Below are positions 25,262 to 32,826 of a stretch of DNA of 64,000 nt, in pieces (position 1 is the first letter of the stretch; each line of letters starts with the position of its first letter). Origin of the DNA: Phytoactinopolyspora halotolerans (lineage in GTDB: Bacteria; Actinomycetota; Actinomycetes; Jiangellales; Jiangellaceae); assembly GCF_010550675.1 (NCBI RefSeq), contig NZ_JAAGOA010000012.1:1-64000 (forward strand). The letters run 5' to 3'. Below the pieces are notes generated by a model, which saw only the letters and a program-made list of their open reading frames with translations, had not been told where the DNA came from and searched no databases. The translations under genes and the position numbers were made by a program.

Positions 25262-26269
25262 GTGAAGACCGTCGAACTCGCCCGCACGGGCGAACAGGTG
25301 AGCCAGCTGGCACTCGGCTGCATGCTGATGGGGACGAGCACGGACGAGACAACGGCGACCACGATGCTCGACCGGTACCTCGACGCCGGTGGCACGTTCC
25401 TGGATACCGCCAATTGCTACGCCTGGTGGCACGAGCGCGGCAGCCAGGGCGGAGAGAGCGAACAGGTACTGGGTCGCTGGTTCGCCCGCACCGGACGCCG
25501 GGACGAGGTGTTCCTGGCGACCAAGGGAACCGCAATGGTCAAGGACCCGGACCAGGTCTTGGTGGACGGCCGGCCAGACTGGGAACGCGCCTACCAGAGC
25601 TTCGACGGAGCGGGCGCGGATAACCTGCGCAGGTCCGTCGACGACAGCCTGCGCAGGCTGCAGACCGACCACATCGATCTGTATTACGTCCACGTCGATG
25701 ACCTGTCCACACCGCTGGAGGAGACGCTGGAGGCGCTCGCCGGAATCGTGCAGGCCGGCAAGGTCCGCTACATCGGCTGGTCCAACGTGCGCACCTGGCG
25801 CCTGGAGCGCATCCGCCAGCTCTGCGCGCAGCACGGGTGGCCGGCTCCGGTGGCCGTCCAGCAGCAGCACTCCTACCTGCGCCGCAAGGCCGGCCTGCGA
25901 CACGCCTCGATCGTCGACGACGAGCAGCTGCACTATCTGCAGACGCATGACGACCTGATGCTCGTGGCGTATTCGCCGATTCTCAAGGGCATCTACGACG
26001 ACGCCGAGAAGCGCGCCGACCACCCGATGATGGGAGCCTATGCCGGTCCGGACGCCGAGGCGCGCATCGCCACGCTCGGGGAGATCGCCGACGAGGTGGG
26101 CGCCACCGGTAACCAGGTGGTTCTCGCGTGGCTCATGCACCAGACATCGCCCTGCATCGTGCCGCTGATCGGTCCCCGGACGTTGGAGCAGTTCGACACC
26201 GCGCTACCGGCGGTCGACATCAAGCTCACCGACGAGCAGCTCACACGGCTGGACGCCGCCGGCGCATGA
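25262..26269 (+). CDS. Aldo/keto reductase
   Basis: A 335-residue NADPH-type aldo/keto reductase. The catalytic tetrad is visible: Asp in GTFLDTANCY, the following Tyr, Lys in FLATKGT, and His in DLYYVHVDD. An insertion with Trp/His residues follows the active-site Tyr (CYAWWHERGSQGG), as in the actinobacterial Tas/YajO-like group. The C-terminal cofactor region includes VPLIGPRTLEQFD. The GTG start has a GAAGGAG site. The gene stands alone behind a MerR-type promoter, so it probably responds to a stress or xenobiotic signal; the substrate is unknown. Confidence 0.92.
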   Translation: MKTVELARTGEQVSQLALGCMLMGTSTDETTATTMLDRYLDAGGTFLDTANCYAWWHERGSQGGESEQVLGRWFARTGRRDEVFLATKGTAMVKDPDQVLVDGRPDWERAYQSFDGAGADNLRRSVDDSLRRLQTDHIDLYYVHVDDLSTPLEETLEALAGIVQAGKVRYIGWSNVRTWRLERIRQLCAQHGWPAPVAVQQQHSYLRRKAGLRHASIVDDEQLHYLQTHDDLMLVAYSPILKGIYDDAEKRADHPMMGAYAGPDAEARIATLGEIADEVGATGNQVVLAWLMHQTSPCIVPLIGPRTLEQFDTALPAVDIKLTDEQLTRLDAAGA

Positions 26270-26344
26270 GTGTCAGTCCGGTCCCGTAGCCTGTCTGGGT
26301 TGCGTCGCGGCGGGCGCGGGCGCACAGGCGAAGGAGGTGCGCCG

Positions 26345-27238
26345 ATGTCGAAGCGGGGCTGGGGCCTGTTCCTGGCGATGAGCCTGATCTGGGGTATCCC
26401 GTACCTGTTGATCAAGGTTGCCGTGGAGGACCTCTCACCGGCCACGATCGTGTTCGGCCGCACGGCCATCGGCGCCGCGCTGCTGCTGCCGGTCGCGATC
26501 GCCCGTGGCTACCTCAGGCCGGTGCTTCGACATTGGCGCGCGCTCCTGGCGTTCACCGCCATCGAGATCTGCATGCCCTGGCTCCTGCTCGGCTATGCCG
26601 AGCAGCGCCTGTCCAGCTCCTTGACCGGGCTGCTGATCGCCGCCGTACCGCTGGTGGGCGCGGTCCTGGTCACCGCCACCGGCCACGAACGCATCGATGG
26701 GCGGCGCGTCGTCGGGCTGCTGGTCGGGCTCGTCGGGGTCGCCGCCCTGGTCGGCTTCGATGTCGCCACCGGTGACCTCTGGGCGGTCGCCGCCATCGGC
26801 GGCGTCGCCATCGGCTATGCCGTGGGACCGATCATCCTCGCCCGGCATCTCGCCGGCCTGCCAGGGCTCGGCGTGATGGCGCTCGCGCTGTCGATCGCCG
26901 CGGTCGCCTACGTGCCGGTCGGCATCGCTCAGTGGCCCTCGACCACACCCGAGTCCGAGGTGTGGTTGTCCGTCGCAGGCCTCGGCCTCATCTGTACGGC
27001 GCTGGCGTTCGTCGTTTTCTATCAGCTGATCGCCGAGGTCGGCCCCGCACGCTCCACCGTGATCACCTACGTCAACCCAGCCGTGGCGCTCGTCCTCGGC
27101 ATCGTGATTCTCGACGAGTCGTTCACGGTCACCACCGCGATCGGCTTCGCGCTGATCCTCACCGGGTGCGTGCTCGCCACGGCGCGGGACAGGAAACGCG
27201 GAATGCCTCGCCCGGAGCCTCAGGTGTCCGGAGCGTGA
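26345..27238 (+). CDS. EamA/DMT-superfamily transporter
   Basis: A 297-residue membrane protein with ten predicted helices arranged as two EamA repeats of five. The first repeat begins GWGLFLAMSLIWGIPYLLIK and the second near GDLWAVAAIGGVAIGYAVGP, with the conserved SRSTVITYVNPAVAL-like segment written as ARSTVITYVNPAVALVLG. The ATG at 26345 has a strong GGAGG site; an earlier in-frame GTG at 26270 would add a charged leader and is rejected. It is probably an exporter of small metabolites or amino acids. It lies 75 bases after the aldo/keto reductase and may be cotranscribed. Confidence 0.9.
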   Translation: MSKRGWGLFLAMSLIWGIPYLLIKVAVEDLSPATIVFGRTAIGAALLLPVAIARGYLRPVLRHWRALLAFTAIEICMPWLLLGYAEQRLSSSLTGLLIAAVPLVGAVLVTATGHERIDGRRVVGLLVGLVGVAALVGFDVATGDLWAVAAIGGVAIGYAVGPIILARHLAGLPGLGVMALALSIAAVAYVPVGIAQWPSTTPESEVWLSVAGLGLICTALAFVVFYQLIAEVGPARSTVITYVNPAVALVLGIVILDESFTVTTAIGFALILTGCVLATARDRKRGMPRPEPQVSGA

Positions 27239-27260
27239 CGGGCCGTGCGCCGCGACCGCC

Positions 27261-28103
27261 TCACTCCGCCGTGACCAGCCAGGTAGCGCCTGGGAACCGG
27301 ACTGTACCGCGAACACGGTGACGACGAAGCTCCGCCCGGACCTCATCCAGCGCCGCTGCCCAGCCGTCCGGACCCAGCCTCGGTTCCACCTGTGCCCGGG
27401 CCAAGCGACCCGTGGTGGTGCCGAGGATCGTGGCAAGCCGCTCTTCCACCCCGTCGCTGCCGTCGATCCCGTAATCGCATTCGAAGTCGAACGCGTTCAC
27501 GGTGATGTCGGTCCAGCCGGCACCGGCCAGCAGCGCCCGCAACCGATCCGGATCGGCGAAGGCATGGGGACCGGGCGCGCCGGGTGCCGGCGGCTCCGGC
27601 GGCGGATCGAGCCGCTCGACGAGCAGGCTCGTCCCGAGCGTGAACATGGGGTTCTCCTCCCGCCCACGCCAGCACGCGAACGTCATCCGGGCACCGGGTC
27701 CGGTCGAGCGGCGGATGTTGGCGAAGGCCGCCGCGGGCTCATCGAAGAACATGACGCCGAACCGGGAGAGCACGCGGTCGAACGGCGCGCCGGGTGCCTC
27801 GCCGAGGAGGTCTGCCACCTGCGCGTCCCCCACCACGATCGTCGCGTCCGGTACCCGCCGCTGCGCGGCCGCGGCCATCCCCTCGGAGATGTCGATCCCG
27901 ACGACGTTCGCACCGGCCGCCGCACCTGCTGCGAGCAGCGTGCCGGAACCACAACCGACGTCCAGCAGCCGGCGCCCCGGCCGCACATCCGCGTGGTCCA
28001 GGATCGCCGCCGTCACCGGTGCGAACACCGCATCGAAGATCCGCTCGTTCTCCACCCATCCGGCAGCGCCGTCGGCCCAGATCTGCCGCATCTGCTCGTT
28101 CAT
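27261..28103 (-). CDS. Class I SAM-dependent methyltransferase
   Basis: A 280-residue methyltransferase. Motif I (LLDVGCGSGTLLA) starts at about residue 46, motif II is VVGIDISEGM, and FDRVLSRFGVMFFDEPAAAF holds the post-II region of the UbiE/Coq5-like group. A mainly helical C-terminal part (LLAGAGWTDITVNAFDFE) is also typical. The ATG at 28103 is directly preceded by an alternative GTG. It converges on the EamA gene with a 22-base gap and lies 13 bases downstream of the TetR gene in the same direction, so those two may form an operon. The substrate is unknown. Confidence 0.88.
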   Translation of the reverse strand: MNEQMRQIWADGAAGWVENERIFDAVFAPVTAAILDHADVRPGRRLLDVGCGSGTLLAAGAAAGANVVGIDISEGMAAAAQRRVPDATIVVGDAQVADLLGEAPGAPFDRVLSRFGVMFFDEPAAAFANIRRSTGPGARMTFACWRGREENPMFTLGTSLLVERLDPPPEPPAPGAPGPHAFADPDRLRALLAGAGWTDITVNAFDFECDYGIDGSDGVEERLATILGTTTGRLARAQVEPRLGPDGWAAALDEVRAELRRHRVRGTVRFPGATWLVTAE

Positions 28104-28116
28104 CACAGGCGCAACC

Positions 28117-28707
28117 CTAGTGTGCGCCCGAGTCGCCGGATCCGACGCCGTGCAGGAACGTGCGCACCGCGACGTCCACCGCGCGATGCCGGGGCAGTTG
28201 GTCCGACGCGATGGCTTCGGCCGCGGTGTAGATCAGTGAGTAGAACACTCCCAAGATCCAGCCGGGCGTGACATCGGCGGCGATCCCGCCTTCCGCCTGA
28301 GCGCGGGTGATCACGCCGAGCACGTCCTCGTCCTCGGACTCGTCCCAGTACGGATTCCCGGCGAACCGGTTGGGGTCGGAGAACAGGAACAGGATCGCGT
28401 CGCCGTTGTCGATCCCGGCGCGCATGAGCGCTGATAGCTCGTCCACGGCGGTGCGGCAGCCCACTAGAGCTTTCTCCCCCTCGCGCTCGATCGCCGCGAC
28501 CGCCTCCGCCAGCGCGGCGTCGACCAGGGCCTGCCGCTCCGGAAAGTATCGATGGAGCGTGCTGCGGCTGACGGCGGCCCGTTCCGCGATGTCGCCCAGC
28601 GAAGCGGAGAAGTCCCGCGACCATAGTGCGATGGCCGCGTCGAGGATGGCGCGGCGGGTACGTTGCCGCACACCCGACGATTCATGCCGCTGCCGTCCCA
28701 CTGTCAC
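28117..28707 (-). CDS. TetR-family transcriptional regulator
   Basis: A TetR regulator of about 196 residues. The helix-turn-helix region TRRAILDAAIALWSRDFSAS through IAERAAVSRSTLHRYFPERQ is at residues 15-60, followed by an all-helical ligand domain. The start is uncertain: GTG at 28707 or 28701 fits family length, whereas a TTG at 28731 would overlap the promoter region. No clear ribosome site is present, so it may be leaderless. It is divergent from an ABC exporter, and an operator-like inverted repeat lies between them, the common layout for drug-responsive efflux control. Confidence 0.88.
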   Translation of the reverse strand: MTVGRQRHESSGVRQRTRRAILDAAIALWSRDFSASLGDIAERAAVSRSTLHRYFPERQALVDAALAEAVAAIEREGEKALVGCRTAVDELSALMRAGIDNGDAILFLFSDPNRFAGNPYWDESEDEDVLGVITRAQAEGGIAADVTPGWILGVFYSLIYTAAEAIASDQLPRHRAVDVAVRTFLHGVGSGDSGAH

Positions 28708-28751
28708 ATCAAGTGAGCGTAACAGCGCCAATCAAAACGGCACATCCAGAG

Positions 28752-28780
28752 TTGAAAATGAGACATCAATGTGTCATTCT
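28752..28780 (+). promoter_or_regulatory. ABC-exporter promoter with TetR operator in the spacer
   Basis: AATGAGACAT (28757-28766) and ATGTGTCATT (28769-28778) form an inverted repeat with one mismatch. It fills the spacer of a possible promoter, TTGAAA (28752-28757) and CATTCT (28775-28780). A weaker related site, TCACATCAAGTGA, lies at 28704-28716 over the regulator's own start, sharing the core TTGATGT on the other strand. Confidence 0.65.
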
Positions 28781-28832
28781 CGGATGGACGCGTCCCACGT
28801 CGTCACCGCCAGCACATCATCCGGAGCTCGCC

Positions 28833-30665
28833 ATGACCTATGCTCTGCCGGCCAACAGCGCCGATCCCGGCGCGACGCCGAACATGCCGATGCGCGAACG
28901 GATCGCCGTGCTCTGGTCATATGCCCGTCCACACCGCGCGATGATCGGCCTCGGTGTCTTCCTCGGACTACTCGGAACCGGGACGGAGCTGGCCACCCCG
29001 ATGGTCACGAAGTGGGTCCTGGACGGGTTGGCACTGTCCGAATCACTCCGCGGGCCGGTCACGGCGCTGGCCGTCCTGCTCGTCGCCGGCACCGTCATCG
29101 GGCTGATCCAGGCGATCATGCTCGGCACCCTGGCCGAGCGGATCATCCTCGCGACTCGAACGGGCATCATCCGACATCTGCTGCGCGTGAAGGTGCCCGA
29201 ACTCGCCCACCGCTCCAGCGGCGAGATGGTCGCCCGCGTGACATCGGACACCTTGCTGATCCGCGAGGCAACCATGTCCAGTGTGGTCAATGGGGTCAAC
29301 GGCTTGGTCGGCGTGGTCGGCGCGCTGGTGTTGATGGGCGTGCTCGACCTTCCGCTCCTGGCGACCACGGTCGCGGTCATCATCGTCGTCGGTGTTGCGG
29401 CGGCGCTGCTGATGCCGGGACTGTCCAAGGCCCAGCAAGAAGCGCAGGCCGAGATCGGCCTGATGGGTGGCCGGCTCGAGGGCATCCTCCGCGCCCTGCG
29501 GACGGTCAAGGCGAGCCGCGCCGAGGATCGCGAAACCGAGCGGATCAGCGAATTCGCACGCCGCTCCACCCAGAAAGGCATCCGCGCGGTCAAGATCGAG
29601 GCGTGGGCCTGGACGATCACCGGCGGCGGAATCAACCTCGCGATCATGATCGTGCTGGGGTTCGGCGCCTGGCGAGTCTCCACCGGAGCGCTGGAGGTCA
29701 GCGCGCTGATCGCCTTCCTGCTCTACGGCTTCCAGCTGATGATGCCGGTCATGCTGCTGACGATGAGTATGACCGCCATCCAGTCCGGACTGGCCGCGGC
29801 GGCCCGCATCGCCGAGATCACGGACATGGAATCCGAAACCGACGATCACACCACCCGTCCGGCCGGCGCCGACGCAATCTCCCCCGACGACGCTCACACG
29901 CTCGTCCTCCGCGATGTCGTGTTCCGCTACTCCCCCGACGCCACGCCCGCGCTCGACGGCGTGAGCCTGACGATCCCCCGCCGCGGGCACACCGCCATCG
30001 TCGGCCCGTCCGGGGCCGGCAAGACGACGATCTTCTCCCTGCTGTTGAAGTTCTTCCGACCCGAGCACGGTGAGATCCAGCTCGACGGCCGCCCGTTCAG
30101 CCAGTGGACGTTGGACGACCTCCGCGGCCGGATCGCCTACGTGGAACAGGACACGCCTTTGATCCCGGGCACGCTGCGCGAGAACCTCACCTACGCTGCG
30201 CCGGACACCGATGAGTCCGCGCTCTGGCGCGCTCTCGAGGCGGTCCGGATGGACGAACGCGCCCGCACCCTGCCCGATGGCCTGGACACCGACGTCACCG
30301 CATCCACACTCTCCGGTGGCGAGCGCCAGCGCATCGCCGTGGCACGGGCACTGGTCGCGGACCCGGAGTTGCTCCTGCTCGACGAGGTGACCGCGCAACT
30401 CGACGGCCTCACCGAAGCCGCAGTCGCCGAGGGCATCCGGCGCCAAGCCTCTCGGGGAGCGGTGGTGACCATCGCGCATCGGCTGTCCACCGTGATGGAC
30501 GCCGACCAGATCATCGTCCTAGAGGCGGGCCGGGTCCGCGCCGTGGGCAGTCACACGGCGCTGCTGGCCACCGATGAACTGTACCGAGAACTGGTCACCG
30601 CCCTGCGCATCACCAGCGATCAGGGCGCCGGCGACGACGAAGCGGCCACGCTCAGCCCGGCCTGA
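28833..30665 (+). CDS. ABC exporter half-transporter (membrane plus ATPase)
   Basis: A 610-residue fused exporter. Six helices fill about residues 35-320 (LGVFLGLLGTGTELATPMVT onward). The ATPase domain has Walker A GPSGAGKTT at 391-399, signature LSGGE at 493-497, and Walker B LLLLDEVT, with Thr rather than Ser/Glu-Ala just after it, followed by the H-loop AHRLSTV. This is the MsbA/MDR type and works as a homodimer, as no partner gene is present. The ATG at 28833 has GGAG upstream. The adjacent TetR gene suggests inducible efflux of a drug, lipid or peptide. Confidence 0.92.
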   Translation: MTYALPANSADPGATPNMPMRERIAVLWSYARPHRAMIGLGVFLGLLGTGTELATPMVTKWVLDGLALSESLRGPVTALAVLLVAGTVIGLIQAIMLGTLAERIILATRTGIIRHLLRVKVPELAHRSSGEMVARVTSDTLLIREATMSSVVNGVNGLVGVVGALVLMGVLDLPLLATTVAVIIVVGVAAALLMPGLSKAQQEAQAEIGLMGGRLEGILRALRTVKASRAEDRETERISEFARRSTQKGIRAVKIEAWAWTITGGGINLAIMIVLGFGAWRVSTGALEVSALIAFLLYGFQLMMPVMLLTMSMTAIQSGLAAAARIAEITDMESETDDHTTRPAGADAISPDDAHTLVLRDVVFRYSPDATPALDGVSLTIPRRGHTAIVGPSGAGKTTIFSLLLKFFRPEHGEIQLDGRPFSQWTLDDLRGRIAYVEQDTPLIPGTLRENLTYAAPDTDESALWRALEAVRMDERARTLPDGLDTDVTASTLSGGERQRIAVARALVADPELLLLDEVTAQLDGLTEAAVAEGIRRQASRGAVVTIAHRLSTVMDADQIIVLEAGRVRAVGSHTALLATDELYRELVTALRITSDQGAGDDEAATLSPA

Positions 30666-32019
30666 CGCCCCGGGTCCGGCGCTTTCGCGTCCCGGGTGCG
30701 CGCGGCGGTGCTGATCGGTAGGTGTGTCCGGTGGGTGTGGTGGTTTCGACGATGTGGCGCTGGGCGTCGACCACGCGGACGTTCCAGCCGGGGATTTGGC
30801 GGGTGTGGTTGCCGCGTTGGCACACGCCGCGTCCGTTGGCCGGCATGGTGTCTCCGCCGTCGGCGTAGGGGTGCACGTGGTCGTACTCGCGGATGTCGGC
30901 GTCGCAGTACGGATCCCGGCAGACGCCGCCATCACGGTAGTGCAACAGCTTGGCCAGCACGCCGTCGAAGCGGCGCCGGCGGGGGTCGCAGTCACGCACG
31001 ATCCCGGTAGCGGGGTCGGTGTAGAGCCGCCGGATCCAGATCCGCGCCCGCTCGGCTGCACCCTCGCCGCCCTGGCCGTGGGTGTAGTCGGCATCGTCGT
31101 CGCCGCTGCCCCCGCTGGTGCCGTGGGTGTGGGTGTGGGCGGCTTGTGCGGCGAGGTTGCGCGCGATCTGGGCCGGGACGGGTCCGTAGCCGGGAATCTC
31201 CGCGGGCGTCTCATCACCGCCGAGCAGCGACGTGTCGGTCATCACCAGCCCGATCTCGGCGGACACCGCGTCGGCCTGTCCGCTCACCCGCGCGATCAAC
31301 TCGTCGGCCATGATCTGGTTGCGGGAACGCTCATCCCCGGACGACACGGCCGCGTCGGCGTGACGACGCAGCGACGCATACGCCTTCACGCCCTGTTCCA
31401 CCGGGAGCAGCGCGGTCAGGATGGTCATGGTGTCCGGAGCCGGGCGCAAACTCACCCGCCGATCCTTGCGCGCGTTCGACGCCCGCGCGACCGCGGCGGC
31501 GGGGTCGGCCTCGATCGCCAACCGCCGCGCCATGCCCGCGGCCTTCTTCGGCCCCAACCCCGCCAACTCCTCGGCCAGCCGCGCGTCGACCGCACGGCGC
31601 TCGTCCGCACCCAAATGGGAGGTCTCGTTCACCACCAGGGTGGCCACGAACTCCGAGACCTCACCCCGGCGCAGCAGCGCCAGAGTCTGCGGCATGTCCC
31701 GGATGAGCACCCGCGCATGGGTCAGCTGCCGGGCCGCCGACGCCGGTGAAAGCCCGCGGGCAAGCCCGACCTGCTCAGCGATCCCCCGCCTGGCCCGCTC
31801 CCCACGCAGCCCTCTCGCCTGGTTCGCCGCCTGCTGCGAGGCGTCGAAGTCGACCTGCTCACCCACCTGCGCCGCGAACACCGCGGCCTTGAGCCTCTCC
31901 AGCACCGCGATCCGGTCGATACGTTCCGCATCGTCCACCGCACCAGGCAGCCCGGCCAGCCGGTCGATCAGACCGGCCAGCTCGGCAACCACCCCGGAAG
32001 GCGACACAGAATCGTTCAT
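30652..32019 (-). CDS. DUF222/13E12-repeat protein with HNH endonuclease domain
   Basis: A 455-residue protein of the large actinobacterial DUF222 family. The helical DUF222 region spans about residues 30-300 (LARGLSPASAARQLTHARVL, MPQTLALLRRGEVSEF). The C-terminal HNH motif has CRDPYCD, YDHVHPYADGG, then NGRGVCQRGNHTRQI. Family members are multicopy and often DNA-damage inducible in mycobacteria; some carry or sit in mobile introns. Glycine- and histidine-rich insertion HTHTHGTSGGSGDD occurs near residue 325. The ATG seems leaderless: a TAGCCT -10 lies seven bases upstream. The gene ends convergently with the exporter with a 14-base overlap. Confidence 0.9.
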   Translation of the reverse strand: MNDSVSPSGVVAELAGLIDRLAGLPGAVDDAERIDRIAVLERLKAAVFAAQVGEQVDFDASQQAANQARGLRGERARRGIAEQVGLARGLSPASAARQLTHARVLIRDMPQTLALLRRGEVSEFVATLVVNETSHLGADERRAVDARLAEELAGLGPKKAAGMARRLAIEADPAAAVARASNARKDRRVSLRPAPDTMTILTALLPVEQGVKAYASLRRHADAAVSSGDERSRNQIMADELIARVSGQADAVSAEIGLVMTDTSLLGGDETPAEIPGYGPVPAQIARNLAAQAAHTHTHGTSGGSGDDDADYTHGQGGEGAAERARIWIRRLYTDPATGIVRDCDPRRRRFDGVLAKLLHYRDGGVCRDPYCDADIREYDHVHPYADGGDTMPANGRGVCQRGNHTRQIPGWNVRVVDAQRHIVETTTPTGHTYRSAPPRAPGTRKRRTRGVRPG

Positions 32020-32327
32020 ACGTTCGAGGCTAGACGATCTCGAACCCCGTTCACAAGAGAATTGACGGTGTATCCCGTTCACCCGACGCTGAACAGTTCC
32101 AACAGCACCATCAACAAGACAAAGCATTCAAATTACTCGTCACGGATGTACTGGAGGTATAACCAGCCACACGTCACGTAGACGGTACGCGCTTACGCCC
32201 TGGCCCTGACGGTTCGGTTTCGCACATCGGCGAGTTGCCCGACCTCATCAGGGGTTGCGAGGCTGGCGTCGACTGAGAGCAGCGTCAGCAGTTGGAGTGA
32301 TCGGCTGGCCCGGGCCGCGGCCTCCAC
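32020..32327. other. Upstream region of the DUF222 gene
   Basis: About 300 bases without a gene. The first 40 hold the DUF222 promoter; the rest shows no conserved open frame, clear hairpin or repeat. Confidence 0.5.
32027..32056 (-). promoter_or_regulatory. Promoter of the DUF222 gene, with LexA-like sequence
   Basis: On the minus strand TTGTGA (32056-32051) and TAGCCT (32032-32027) are 18 bases apart, and the -10 is seven bases before the ATG, implying a leaderless mRNA. The spacer contains GAAC-GGG-GTTC, and TCGAACGTATGAACG covers the start codon; both look like degenerate actinobacterial LexA boxes (TCGAAC-N4-GTTCGA). Confidence 0.55.
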
Positions 32328-32588
32328 CTAGTGGTGCCCGTCCAACAGGACGTGGGTCAACGCCCAGTGCGCGTAGTCATCACGGCTCTCGTCGGCATCA
32401 GCAGGCCGGCAGATGTCGAGCGTCAAGACCGCCACCGCAGTGGGCGCCGAAGATGCCTTCAGCAACACCTCATAACGTCCCACCTGGGCCGCGTCGTTCC
32501 AGCTCGCCGCCGACGCCTCACCGAACCGGATCCGAGCGGTGTCCGCGTGCACGCCAAGACTCCGCACGGGTCCGATCAACGCAGTCAT
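32328..32588 (-). CDS. Small hypothetical protein
   Basis: An 86-residue acidic protein that I do not recognise. The coding case rests on a good AGAGGTGG ribosome site before the ATG, plausible mixed alpha/beta composition (RYEVLLKASSAPTAVAVLTL) and a distinctive ending, DYAHWALTHVLLDGHH. It has no signal peptide or membrane segment. It stands alone between the DUF222 gene and the glycerophosphodiesterase gene. A search for conserved homologues ending HWALTHVLLDGHH would decide whether it is real. Confidence 0.5.
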   Translation of the reverse strand: MTALIGPVRSLGVHADTARIRFGEASAASWNDAAQVGRYEVLLKASSAPTAVAVLTLDICRPADADESRDDYAHWALTHVLLDGHH

Positions 32589-32826
32589 CCAGTCGCCACC
32601 TCTTGTGCGCCGTCGGCGTGGCCGTTCTTTCTCACAACACTGTGTCCAGGAGATCGTCTAGACGTGATCGCGACATGTTGATTCAGCTTCGCGCAGAAAC
32701 CTCACATCACACACCTGGTGTTCAACCGTTGCCGACACCATCGCGGACATCGGCCGCGTCGCACCCTCGGGCGTCCACGCCCGACGCGGCGCGCCGAAGC
32801 CATTCCGTACCGAAGGGATTGTGCCG

